A stretch of 10,132 nt of DNA from NCBI GenBank assembly GCA_945787625.1, contig CALZJL010000026.1, positions 1-10,132 on the forward strand. Reading direction: 5' to 3'. Both the position numbers and the translations under genes were made by a program. Source of the stretch: an uncultured Prevotellaceae bacterium (GTDB taxonomy: Bacteria; Bacteroidota; Bacteroidia; Bacteroidales; Bacteroidaceae). Below the pieces are notes generated by a model that was given only the letters and a program-made list of their open reading frames with translations, did no database searches and had not been told where the DNA came from. Below, one piece after another: positions 1 through 8,051 of this stretch. Numbering within the stretch: the first letter of the stretch is position 1; every line of letters begins with the position of its first letter.

Positions 1-1
1 A

Positions 2-30
2 CACGAGGTGACGCAATGCGTCACCTCGTG
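2..30 (-). terminator. Perfect palindrome, likely intrinsic terminator of the nucleotidyltransferase gene
   Basis: Bases 2-15 (CACGAGGTGACGCA) are the exact reverse complement of bases 17-30, with one base between them. As RNA this folds into a 13-bp GC-rich stem with a 3-nt loop. It lies 17 nt past the TGA stop of the minus-strand gene at 48-962, where a rho-independent terminator is expected. The U-tract that should follow would fall outside the window: only one T is visible on the minus strand. In the plus direction no T-run follows, so if it is a terminator it serves the minus strand. Confidence 0.65.
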
Positions 31-47
31 CGAATATCTCATGCGTT

Positions 48-962
48 TCAGAACATCTGGTCGGGATATTGGCCTGCTGCGTGGAGGGCTGCAAGTTTCT
101 CGACTGTGCCTGGACGGTCTTCGGGGTATGTGACTCCAAACCACTTTGAGGTGGTGGGGAGTACTTCGCATGTGGCTTTGCCTTGCTTGATGAGGGTGTC
201 GACCATGAGGGGTATGAAGAACTCGCTCTTGAGGTTGGTCTGGTTCTTGGGGTCGGAGAGGAACACCTTGAAGTATTCTTCGCTGTACTGGAAGTAGTCG
301 GGTGTGAAGCCCCAGAAGTTCATTGAGCAGGGGGTGTTGTCGGGGATTGTGACCCATTGGTCGTTTTCGTCGAGGTATTGTACTTCGCCGTTGTGACGCT
401 CTATCTTGGTGCGCTCTACGACGTCGGTGAGCATGTGGGTCTCGTCGTTGGTGGCGCAGATGCCGCGGCTGACGGTGCCGCTGTCTGAGAGGGTGTTGCT
501 GACGCTGAATCCTACCATGGCGTAGCGTCCTGTGCTGCCTTCGGGGAGCTCGGAGAGGAACTTGCCGAGGACCATGAAGGCGTCGCGGTCGTAGAAGTCG
601 TCGCAGTTGAGGACAGCGAAGGGCTCTTTGATGATGTCCTTACCCATGAGGACGGCGTGGTTCGTGCCCCAGGGCTTTTCGCGACCTTCTGGGACGGTGA
701 AGCCTTCTGGCAGGGCGTCGAGAGCCTGGAAACAGAGCTCGCAGGGGACGTGGCCTTCGTACTTGGAGAGTATCTGCTCGCGGAATTGCTGCTCGAAGTC
801 GCGGCGGATTACCCATACTATCTTGCCGAAGCCGGCCTTGATGGCGTCGTAGATGCTGTAGTCCATAATGCTCTGTCCCTGAGGACCGAGGGTGTCGAGC
901 TGTTTGAGACCGCCGTAACGGCTGCCCATGCCTGCTGCAAGTAGGAATAGTGTTGGTTTCAT
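48..962 (-). CDS. Sugar-phosphate nucleotidyltransferase (NTP_transferase family, GT-A fold)
   Basis: A 304-residue cytoplasmic protein of the family that joins a nucleoside triphosphate to a sugar 1-phosphate (or similar phosphate) to make an NDP-activated product. The N-terminus carries the family signature: L8-A-A-G-M-G-S-R15 followed by K20, which bind the nucleotide triphosphate. The segment P97-W-G-T-N-H-A103 and the N119-C-D-D-F-Y124 motif, with metal-binding aspartates, follow in the usual order. Length matches the single-domain enzymes (about 290-310 residues); there is no C-terminal hexapeptide-repeat acyltransferase domain. The ATG at 962 is preceded by an A-rich leader and a good promoter element, so it appears to be its own transcription unit. 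Substrate cannot be read from sequence: mannose-, glucose- and N-acetylmuramate-phosphate enzymes share these motifs. A kinase gene beyond the left edge could help decide but is not visible. Confidence 0.9.
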   Translation of the reverse strand: MKPTLFLLAAGMGSRYGGLKQLDTLGPQGQSIMDYSIYDAIKAGFGKIVWVIRRDFEQQFREQILSKYEGHVPCELCFQALDALPEGFTVPEGREKPWGTNHAVLMGKDIIKEPFAVLNCDDFYDRDAFMVLGKFLSELPEGSTGRYAMVGFSVSNTLSDSGTVSRGICATNDETHMLTDVVERTKIERHNGEVQYLDENDQWVTIPDNTPCSMNFWGFTPDYFQYSEEYFKVFLSDPKNQTNLKSEFFIPLMVDTLIKQGKATCEVLPTTSKWFGVTYPEDRPGTVEKLAALHAAGQYPDQMF

Positions 963-964
963 GA

Positions 965-1006
965 TTTTGTTTGTTTTGGTTAAATATTGTTTTGTTTGTC
1001 TTTTGG
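965..1006 (-). repeat. Duplicated A-rich motif in the nucleotidyltransferase leader
   Basis: On the minus strand CCAAAAGACAAACAAAA (1006-990) is followed after CAATATTTAA by CCAAAACAAACAAAA (979-965), which ends 2 nt before the ATG at 962. The copies differ by a 2-nt indel. A-rich leaders without a Shine-Dalgarno sequence are typical of Bacteroidota translation starts, so this may act as an unstructured ribosome entry region. It could also be plain low-complexity sequence. Confidence 0.5.
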
Positions 1007-1014
1007 CGTCTCGT

Positions 1015-1036
1015 GCGTACGGTGTGCACCGTTCGC
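1015..1036 (-). promoter_or_regulatory. Inverted repeat at the predicted transcription start of the nucleotidyltransferase gene
   Basis: The plus-strand sequence GCG-T-ACGGTG-TG-CACCGT-T-CGC has 6-bp inner arms and 3-bp outer arms separated by a single T/T mismatch, making a 22-bp imperfect palindrome. It begins about 6 nt downstream of the -7 element at 1042-1049, so it covers the expected first bases of the transcript. It could be an operator for a dimeric regulator or a 5'-end hairpin that protects the mRNA. No regulator can be named. Confidence 0.45.
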
Positions 1037-1041
1037 GTCAA

Positions 1042-1049
1042 CAAAGTTA
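1042..1049 (-). promoter_or_regulatory. Bacteroidales sigma-ABfr type -7 element for the nucleotidyltransferase gene
   Basis: On the minus strand this reads TAACTTTG, a full match to the TAnnTTTG consensus known for the Bacteroides housekeeping promoter. It lies 80 nt upstream of the ATG at 962, in AT-rich intergenic DNA. I see no good -33 TTG element at the usual spacing; the region there reads CCGTTTTTCAAAC. Predicted transcription start is near 1036. The gap from 1050 to 1111 shows no strong hairpin-plus-T terminator for the upstream tamL gene, so some read-through from the operon is possible. Confidence 0.55.
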
Positions 1050-1111
1050 TAAAAAATGTTTGAAAAACGGTGGCTTTACTTAAAAATATTGCTCGTCGGC
1101 TTATGTTTTTC

Positions 1112-3523
1112 TTAGAATGGATAGCCTATGGCGAGGTGGTAGCCGAGGGACTTGCCGAATGAGGGCATGTTGTAGTAGCCTGTGCGGCCTGTGTCGTAGG
1201 GGGCGTGGATGCCGACTCCGAGGTCGAAGCGTATGACGAGGACGTCGAGGTCGTAGCGCAGGCCTACGCCTGTGCCGAGGGCGAGCTGGTCGCCGAGGGT
1301 GCGCCACGTGAGGGTGCCTCCGGGACGGGTGGGGTCTTGGCGCATGAGCCAGGTGTTGCCTGTGTCGATGAAGGTGGCTCCGTAGAGGTTGCCGATGATG
1401 GGGAAGCGGTATTCGAGATTGAATTCAAACTTGGCGTCGCCGACTTGGTTGAGGTAGGAGTAGCTGCTGTTTTCGGGGTGGTAGGAGCCGGGGCCTATGG
1501 TGCGTACGCCAAAGGCGCGTATGGAATTGGCTCCGCCTACGCTGAAGAGGTCGGCGTAGGGGGCGGATTTGCTGCCGTAGTTCCATAGTATGCCGAGGAA
1601 GGCGCGCATGACGAAGCGTTGGCGCTGGCTGAGACGGAAGTTGTGGGCGTATTCGAGGGTGTATTTCTGGAATTGTAGGGCTTGCTTGGTGAAGGCGGTG
1701 ACGCGCTGGGTGTGGCGCGACTCGTCGCCGCCGGTCCAGGTGAAGGTGTATTCCATGCTGGGGACGAGCTTGTCTTTGAGACTGGTCCAGAGGGCGGGGT
1801 TTTGGTTGGCGATGGAATCAAAGGTGGCGGTGGTGCTGAGCAGACGTGAGAATTCGAGGTGGACGGGGGTGAACTCGTGGAGTATGTTGCGGCCTTTCTG
1901 GAAGGTCCACTTGGCGCGTACGCCGACGCTGGCGCTGCTGTAGTAGAGGGCGCGGTTCATCCATTTGAAGTCGGCTTTGAAACTGGTCGTGGAGATGGTG
2001 TGGCGGTTGAGCTTCTTGCCGATGCCGAAAAACATGAAGCGTGGATAGCTGAGGTCGATGTTGCCGCCGAGTGTCCATGAGTTGATGACGGACTTGTCGC
2101 CGCGGATGTTGGCTCCGGTCTGCCATTCGTATGAGCCGTAGATGCTGGCGCTGAGGGTCTCTGCGCCGCGGAATGCGTTTTTCTTGTGGACGGTGTATGA
2201 CAGTCCGGGACCGAGCAGTCCGTTGGTCTTGTTGGTGATTTTGGCTTCGAATTCGCTCGTGTATGGCTTGTCGAGGGTGGTGGTCAGGTGTATGTCGAGG
2301 GTGTCGGTGTCGTGGCGTGGGACGAAGTCTAACTGTAGTGTGGAGAAGATGCCCATGGCTGCAATCTGGTCTTGCATGGTGGTGTGTGCTTCTTCGCTGT
2401 ACAGACTGCCTTTGCGCATGTGCAGATAGCGTATGAGGGCTCGCAGACGTAGGGGAGGGCGTTTTGCCTTGCCTCCGCTCCAGCGCATGGTGATGTTGCG
2501 CAGCGAGAGTGAGTCTGTGAGCTCGTGATTACCGTATTTGTAGACGGTGATGTTGGTGCGCCCGATGTGGTAGGGGCGTTGGGCAAAGTCTGGCATCGCG
2601 GGCGTGGGAAGGACTTGTAGCTGGGCTGTAAGGGGGTGCTGCAGGGTGTCGGCCTTGTAGGTGATGTAGTCGTTGCGAAAGAAGTAGTAGCCGTTGTTGC
2701 GGAGGAGCTTGCCGATGCGTACGCGTTCGTCGTTGAGGCTGCTGAGACTGAAGGGGGCTCCTTCGTGAAGGTGTCGCTGTGGCATGGTGTGGCGTATGAT
2801 GGAGTCGGCTGCACCAGTGAAGCCTTGATAGCTGATTGTGCCGAAGCGGAAGAGCTCGCCTGGGAGTATCTGGTAGGAGACTTTCTGCTTGCGGGGGTGC
2901 TTGGTCTCTTCGATGCGGTAGTCTGCCTTGGCATGGAAGTAGCCGAAGTTGTGGAGGGTGTTCAGTGCCACTTGGGTGCGTATGCGGGGGTTTACGTTGC
3001 TCATGAGCACGGGTGAGGTGCCGAAGGTGTTGAGCATCCAGCGTCCGAAGAGGGTGTGAGAGTCGGTGTATTGATTCCATATCCAGAGGCCTGGGGTGAT
3101 GGGCTGTACCCATTGGCTTGATCCCATGATGGAGCCGTTGGGGGCGTATGCGAGAACTCCTTGTATCTCGCGCTTGGCAGCGGAGTAGACCGTTGCTTCC
3201 TGACGCTGCACGGCGAGGAGGCTGTCTCGCTCTTGGGGCGTGAGGGTGGCTGGGGTGGGGGTGATGCTTGTGGGGACTTTGCCTGTGAAGACGTCTTCGA
3301 CGGCGTCGTAGGCGTTGGCTACGGCCGTGATGACTCCTTCGTCTTTGGAGCGTTTCTTCTTCTTCTCTCCCCAGCGGTGACCGTAGGCTATTTCTTTTAT
3401 TCCCGTATAGAGGTATTCTCCCTCGGGGATGCTCTTGGTCTGTGAGCATGAGGCGAATATCGCGGTGAGGGCTATGGTGATGAGGACGGTAATGCTTTGT
3501 TTGTAGTTGTGGTACATGCTCAT
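1112..3523 (-). CDS. tamL: TamL: lipoprotein BamA/TamA-like Omp85 outer-membrane assembly protein
   Basis: An 803-residue outer-membrane protein of the Omp85 superfamily, the Bacteroidota lipoprotein counterpart of TamA. The N-terminus is a type II signal peptide (hydrophobic residues 11-24) with the lipobox F23-A-S-C26, so Cys26 should be lipidated. No acidic surface-export signal directly follows the cysteine, which agrees with anchoring in the inner leaflet. Residues of about 160-430 resemble POTRA-type periplasmic domains, and from about 440 to the end there is a 16-strand-type beta-barrel. The Omp85 loop-6 motif appears as I668-R-A-F671, with Ala in place of the usual Gly. The protein ends in Y-P-F, a typical beta-signal with terminal Phe. 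It lies 16 nt after tamB, its expected partner, so the two are co-transcribed. The ATG at 3523 is used; a second ATG two codons later (MSM) is also possible. The family call is strong; the precise cargo is unknown. Confidence 0.9.
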   Translation of the reverse strand: MSMYHNYKQSITVLITIALTAIFASCSQTKSIPEGEYLYTGIKEIAYGHRWGEKKKKRSKDEGVITAVANAYDAVEDVFTGKVPTSITPTPATLTPQERDSLLAVQRQEATVYSAAKREIQGVLAYAPNGSIMGSSQWVQPITPGLWIWNQYTDSHTLFGRWMLNTFGTSPVLMSNVNPRIRTQVALNTLHNFGYFHAKADYRIEETKHPRKQKVSYQILPGELFRFGTISYQGFTGAADSIIRHTMPQRHLHEGAPFSLSSLNDERVRIGKLLRNNGYYFFRNDYITYKADTLQHPLTAQLQVLPTPAMPDFAQRPYHIGRTNITVYKYGNHELTDSLSLRNITMRWSGGKAKRPPLRLRALIRYLHMRKGSLYSEEAHTTMQDQIAAMGIFSTLQLDFVPRHDTDTLDIHLTTTLDKPYTSEFEAKITNKTNGLLGPGLSYTVHKKNAFRGAETLSASIYGSYEWQTGANIRGDKSVINSWTLGGNIDLSYPRFMFFGIGKKLNRHTISTTSFKADFKWMNRALYYSSASVGVRAKWTFQKGRNILHEFTPVHLEFSRLLSTTATFDSIANQNPALWTSLKDKLVPSMEYTFTWTGGDESRHTQRVTAFTKQALQFQKYTLEYAHNFRLSQRQRFVMRAFLGILWNYGSKSAPYADLFSVGGANSIRAFGVRTIGPGSYHPENSSYSYLNQVGDAKFEFNLEYRFPIIGNLYGATFIDTGNTWLMRQDPTRPGGTLTWRTLGDQLALGTGVGLRYDLDVLVIRFDLGVGIHAPYDTGRTGYYNMPSFGKSLGYHLAIGYPF

Positions 3524-3539
3524 GGGGTCTCTGATACTG

Positions 3540-6500
3540 TTAGTCTGTGGCTTGCTCTTGCTGCTGTCGTTTGCGCTCTTCGGATTTCTTGGTGCGGAAG
3601 ATGAAGAGGTCGCCGAGGCGTTCTGTCTTGCGGCGCAGGACGAGGGCTGCGCCCATCTCCATGACTTCGCTTTCGAGGAGTGTCTCTTGGTCCTTGTTGT
3701 AGAAGGCGCGTACGTAGCGGGTGCCTGAATTGTCGAGGCGGTATTCTACGGAGACGTTGTTGATGATGCTCATGCCTGTGTTCTGGGCATTGGTGCCGGA
3801 GCTGACTTTGCCTCCTATGACTACGCTGATGCGGTTGCCCCAGAAGTGCTTGGCGAAGGAGAAGTTGTAGTCTGTCTGCATTCCGCCTTGTGCGTTGAGG
3901 GTGTTGTCGATGCCAAAGCCGATGTCGATGGTCTTGAGTGCTTTGCCTGCAATGCTGTTGATCTGGCTTTGCAGGAACGAGTTGAGGGCATTCGTGGCGT
4001 TGAGACCTCCTTCTGACGACTCTGCGTTGGGAGAGAGGTACATGCCTGTGGTGAGCATCGCTACGGCGGCTCGACCCCGGTCTTCGGCTGACATCGAGGC
4101 GAGTTCGTTCTGTACTGTCATGTCGTTGGGGGCTTCGAGGGTAAACTCGAGTCCCAGGTCTTCGAGACGCTGGCTGATCTTGAGTCCGACGTCGAAGGTG
4201 ACCTTGCGCGAGACTTTGTTGTGGGTCACGGAGGCTTTCTTCTGCTCGTGTGCGCTGATGTCGAGGCGTGGATTGAGTACATCGCCGGTAAATTCGACAT
4301 AGCTGCCTTGGTCTATGGTGAAGTCTTTGAGCGACATGACTATCATGCTGTAGTCCATCTTGCCCGAGAGTATGGTGTAGCGGCCGAAGAGCCTGAGCCC
4401 CTGAAGCATGTCGTAGGTCATGGTGAGGTTGCCGCCGCCTTCTATGCGTACGTTGTCGCTGCCGTCTTCGCTGAGGAAGATGTTGAAGGTCGTGGCTTCG
4501 TCGATGCCGATGCTGACATTCATGCGGACTTTCTGCTCGGGGTAGACGGACTTCTCGACTTGTACCGTGTCTGAAAAGTCGCAGAATGTGACCATCGTGC
4601 TTAGCTGGTCGTCAAGGGTGAGCGGAGAGTCTTTGAGTATGTAGGTCATGTTGGTCTTGCCGCTGACGTTGAGACGTCCGTCGATGAGGAGGTTGTTGAG
4701 AGAACCTCTGACTCGTCCGTCGATGTCTACGTAGACTTTGCCAAAGGCTTCGCTTCCTTTGCGTCGCGGGGCGTTGATGAGGTTGAAGTCTTTGGCCTGC
4801 ATCTTGATGTCGAGCCTGACGTCGTCGAGGCGTGCAAAATCGATGGTGCCGTCGAGGGTGAAGGGGTTGTCTCCGTTGGCATAGGCTTGAATGCGGTCAA
4901 AGTCGAGCAGGCTGTTTCTGATGCTTATCTTGTCGTCGGGAATGCGCAGGTCTATGTTGTATATGTCGGAGATAATATGTGTGCCTTGGGTGCTTATCGT
5001 GCCTGTGACCAAGGGCTTGTCGACGGGACCGTGCACATCAATCTCGCCGTTGACGAAACCTTCGAGCCGGGCCATGTTGTTGGGAATGAAACCGCTTACG
5101 AGGTTGAGGGGGGCTTGCAGGAGTTGTGCGGTGGCTTCGATTTGTCCTTGCTTGTCTTGGGTCCAGTATTTGCCTTGCAGCAGGGCTATCTCTCGATCGT
5201 CCTGGCGAAGTATCATGTCGACGAGGTGGCTGCCGTCGCTGTTGGGGAAATATGCCAGGACTGTGCCTAATCGCCCGAGTCTGGCTCCTTCGTAGGTCAG
5301 GTCGTCGGCGACCAAATCTGAGGAGATGGTCGTCATGTTGTCGTCTTTCACGATGTGTACGTCGCCGTGCAGCATTCCTGTGAGGTGTGGCATGAAGGGC
5401 ATTACCGACGATAGTTCGTCAAGGTTGATATTGTTGACTGAGAAGGTCAGGTCTTGCTGTGCATGGCTCTCTTTCGGACTGTAGATCTTGAGTCCGGTGC
5501 CATCGTCTGCCACAAGGTCGAGGTCGGCTGTGACGTGATAGTTGCGGTCGATGGTGATGTGGTTGTCTGCATTGACGGTGAAGCGGCGGAATGCTACAAT
5601 GGGGTTGAGTGGGGTGATATGCAGTGTAAACGTGCTGTCTGAACTTTGTACGTCAACGCCGAGGTCTACGCCTTTCTGCTGCGTTCCGTCAAAGAATTGT
5701 AATCCGAGGTCAAAGCCGCGTGGGTTGAACTTGGCTCTGAGAATGGACTCAAAGTTGACGATGCGGTTCTTGGGACCGTTTTTCACGCGGGCTAACAGTC
5801 CCAGACGGTCAGACTTTGTGCTGATGTCGAGCTGTATGGTGTCGAGCACTACGGCACCGGTGTTGAGGGTCCTGACCAGGCCTTCTGCCGTCACTCCTGT
5901 CGTGGAATCGCAGTGGGCCTCCAGGCTGAGGTCGTCATATCTGAACCCGGTGAGTGACCTCAGCATATTCCCGATGGGATTGGTCGCTCCACAATGTAGA
6001 CTCATGTCGATCTCGGGTAGGAGTGGTCTGAGGTATACGAACCCGAAGTCGTGCTGTTCGACCTGGCGTGTGATCTCGCTGCCGATGAGCTCAAACTTGT
6101 GGGCGAGCGAGTCGAGTCCGTGGTGGGTGGCGAAGTGAAATTTCAAGTCGCCGTCATTGGCATAGGCTCTGATGGTGTCGGGCGAAAGGCGCACTCCGAA
6201 ATTGAGGTCTAAGGGGCGGAAGACTGTGTCTCGGGCATACAGCTCGATGGCGTTGATGCTGGCGTCGAAATGATGTGTCTTCGCCAGATCCGTGTGTCCG
6301 CTGAGATTGAAGACCATCGAGGCCGAGAGCGGCTTGGACACCAAGCCCAGGGCATGGAGGTCTATGCGGCTCATGTCGAGGTCAAAGTTGATGTCTGAGA
6401 CGGACTTGCCTACGTGTGCTGTTACACAGGCGTGGGCGTTGAGCACATCGTTGATGCTGTTGATGTCGATAAAGCCTCGTCCCTTGTCTAAGCGTGTGTC

Positions 6501-8051
6501 GAGGCGGAAGTCTGCGATTTCCTGACCATTGTATGAAAGTCTGTCGACGCGGGCGCGCACGTCGGCCTTCGTCGTGGGACTGGAGATGTCTGTGCCGCGT
6601 CCTCGCGCTCTGACTGTCATCGAGAGTCCTGAGATGTCTACGGCGGGGACGACTTCCTTGATATCAAACTTTGAGGAACTCAATGCTGCCCGATAGCTCA
6701 TTGTCGCCATGTCGAGTGAGGCTTGTGCCCTGACGGTGCCGCGCCCCTGGCGCAGACGGGCGTCAAGGTCGTACTTCTGTCCTTCAATATCGGCATCGGC
6801 GCAGAGTATGGAGTGGGGGAGACGCAAGCCTTTCAGCCCTGCATAGCGTAGCAGCCAGGCCAAGTCGCCGGTCTTCATGTCGAGGTGGACGGCGGCCTTG
6901 ATGCTGTCGGTCTTGGAAATGTCGGCGAGGTGTCCGTATGATGAGATGCTCAGAGCTCCGGGGATCTCAGCACGCAGAGTGTCGAGCTGCAGATGGTCGA
7001 TATTTCCCGAACAGATGAGGCGCAGTTTAAGCGGTTTTTCGGGATATGCCTCAGCAAGTCCACGTGGCAGGAAGTCTGCGGCCACAAGTGCGATGTCTCT
7101 CTTGCTGAGGTGCGCCTTGGCATCGATGGTCATCGATGCGGCGGTGCCTGTGGTGAAGGCGTCGAAGTCCATCGCCACCGAGCCTCCGACGTGACTCGAA
7201 GCCACGTTGCCACTGCTCTTGCCTGAATATGTGTCAAGTGCAAACTGGCGGATTCTCACGCGCACGGAGTCGAGACGCGCATCGTGGAGCGATAGTCTCG
7301 TGCGAGGCAGTACTACTCCGAGAGTCTCTCCGTCGGGCTGCATCATCTTCATAGTCAGGGTGTCGATGCCTAAAGCAAAACCTTTCATGCCATACGCGCT
7401 CTTGCCAAGATCTATGTTGGCCTGGCGGAGTCTGGCATCGGAGATGGCTGTGTGGAGCACGATACTGTCGCGTACGGAGCGATACGTAATCTCTGTGTTT
7501 CTGACATCAGCCTTCCTCACTCCTATGACCCAGTTGAGCGGAGAACTCTCCGTAGTGTCGGTCACGGTGGTGTCGCGCATACAGACTGCAAGCTTGCAGG
7601 CTTCGAGTGAAACGCTTGTGATGTCTGCTCTACTCCGACCAAAATCGACATCGTCGCTCGTGAGCGACAGCTTGCCGAGTCTGCCTTTGACGCATAGTTC
7701 GTCGATGAGGCCGAGTGTGTTGACCGAGCCTTCTTCGATGCTGACTTCCTCTATGCGTGCCCGCTCTGAGAGTATGTGTGTGAGGTCAAGGTCTACGACG
7801 ATACGTCGTGAGTGCAGTATGGTGTCGCCCTCCTGCGTTGCCGTGAGGTCGTGCAGGCTGAGATCGAGCAGGGGGGTGAGGCGCACCTTGTCGAGAGTGA
7901 TGTTTAGCCCCGTCAGGCTGCTTGCTTCTCTCGCAGCCCAGCGCACCGCCCAGTTCTGTATCGGCGGCACATATAGCAGGGCGACGAGCAGCAAGGGGAG
8001 CAGCATGATGCCCCCGATGACGAAGCTTAGAAACTTGATGAATTTCTTCAA
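3540..8051 (-). CDS. tamB: TamB: translocation and assembly module, AsmA/DUF490 family bridge protein
   Basis: A 1503-residue inner-membrane-anchored periplasmic protein. One N-terminal signal-anchor (about residues 7-28, preceded by M-K-K-F-I-K) is followed by a very long beta-rich body of repeats, expected to form a hydrophobic groove reaching the outer membrane. The start of the periplasmic part is AsmA-like. From about residue 990 there are the G-x-I-D-V-x-G-P-x-x-x-P-x-V-x-G-x-I repeats seen in TamB, and the C-terminal DUF490/TamB domain occupies about 1050-1460, including the A-E-D-R-G-R-A-A-V-A-M-L-T-T-G stretch near 1320. The end is a charged tail. Length exceeds E. coli TamB (about 1260) but suits Bacteroidota. 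TamB works with TamA or TamL in outer-membrane protein insertion, and AsmA-like proteins are linked to phospholipid transport. The start is TTG at 8051; the reading frame has a stop at 8067-8069 and no ATG between them, and the first internal ATG (Met16) would cut into the anchor. Confidence 0.92.
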   Translation of the reverse strand: MKKFIKFLSFVIGGIMLLPLLLVALLYVPPIQNWAVRWAAREASSLTGLNITLDKVRLTPLLDLSLHDLTATQEGDTILHSRRIVVDLDLTHILSERARIEEVSIEEGSVNTLGLIDELCVKGRLGKLSLTSDDVDFGRSRADITSVSLEACKLAVCMRDTTVTDTTESSPLNWVIGVRKADVRNTEITYRSVRDSIVLHTAISDARLRQANIDLGKSAYGMKGFALGIDTLTMKMMQPDGETLGVVLPRTRLSLHDARLDSVRVRIRQFALDTYSGKSSGNVASSHVGGSVAMDFDAFTTGTAASMTIDAKAHLSKRDIALVAADFLPRGLAEAYPEKPLKLRLICSGNIDHLQLDTLRAEIPGALSISSYGHLADISKTDSIKAAVHLDMKTGDLAWLLRYAGLKGLRLPHSILCADADIEGQKYDLDARLRQGRGTVRAQASLDMATMSYRAALSSSKFDIKEVVPAVDISGLSMTVRARGRGTDISSPTTKADVRARVDRLSYNGQEIADFRLDTRLDKGRGFIDINSINDVLNAHACVTAHVGKSVSDINFDLDMSRIDLHALGLVSKPLSASMVFNLSGHTDLAKTHHFDASINAIELYARDTVFRPLDLNFGVRLSPDTIRAYANDGDLKFHFATHHGLDSLAHKFELIGSEITRQVEQHDFGFVYLRPLLPEIDMSLHCGATNPIGNMLRSLTGFRYDDLSLEAHCDSTTGVTAEGLVRTLNTGAVVLDTIQLDISTKSDRLGLLARVKNGPKNRIVNFESILRAKFNPRGFDLGLQFFDGTQQKGVDLGVDVQSSDSTFTLHITPLNPIVAFRRFTVNADNHITIDRNYHVTADLDLVADDGTGLKIYSPKESHAQQDLTFSVNNINLDELSSVMPFMPHLTGMLHGDVHIVKDDNMTTISSDLVADDLTYEGARLGRLGTVLAYFPNSDGSHLVDMILRQDDREIALLQGKYWTQDKQGQIEATAQLLQAPLNLVSGFIPNNMARLEGFVNGEIDVHGPVDKPLVTGTISTQGTHIISDIYNIDLRIPDDKISIRNSLLDFDRIQAYANGDNPFTLDGTIDFARLDDVRLDIKMQAKDFNLINAPRRKGSEAFGKVYVDIDGRVRGSLNNLLIDGRLNVSGKTNMTYILKDSPLTLDDQLSTMVTFCDFSDTVQVEKSVYPEQKVRMNVSIGIDEATTFNIFLSEDGSDNVRIEGGGNLTMTYDMLQGLRLFGRYTILSGKMDYSMIVMSLKDFTIDQGSYVEFTGDVLNPRLDISAHEQKKASVTHNKVSRKVTFDVGLKISQRLEDLGLEFTLEAPNDMTVQNELASMSAEDRGRAAVAMLTTGMYLSPNAESSEGGLNATNALNSFLQSQINSIAGKALKTIDIGFGIDNTLNAQGGMQTDYNFSFAKHFWGNRISVVIGGKVSSGTNAQNTGMSIINNVSVEYRLDNSGTRYVRAFYNKDQETLLESEVMEMGAALVLRRKTERLGDLFIFRTKKSEERKRQQQEQATD
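8048..8051 (-). promoter_or_regulatory. TTGA stop/start overlap joining rluA-like gene and tamB
   Basis: On the minus strand the pseudouridine synthase ends GCA-TTT-TGA and tamB begins TTG-AAG-AAA, so the UUG start and UGA stop share two bases. This is the UUG version of the common ATGA overlap and points to translational coupling by re-initiation. Other possible near-cognate starts in the same frame are ATT at 8054 and CTG at 8063. No Shine-Dalgarno sequence is evident, which is normal in this phylum. Confidence 0.6.

Noticed and set aside
1050..1111. Possible terminator after tamL
   Set aside because: Only short A/T-rich stems can be drawn (for example GTTT-TTC-AAAC before a T-run); too weak to call.
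2529..3449. 306-codon minus-strand frame inside tamL
   Set aside because: It is dominated by Arg, His, Pro and Gln, the mark of a shifted reading of a GC-biased gene, and lies fully within tamL, whose frame has a lipobox, Omp85 motif and beta-signal.
3524..3539. Separate promoter for tamL
   Set aside because: The 16-nt gap after tamB contains no TAnnTTTG element, and none was sought deeply inside the tamB coding sequence; co-transcription is simpler.
5542..6138. 198-codon plus-strand frame within tamB
   Set aside because: No motif or signal, Ser/Arg/Leu-rich, and antisense to an uninterrupted tamB frame.
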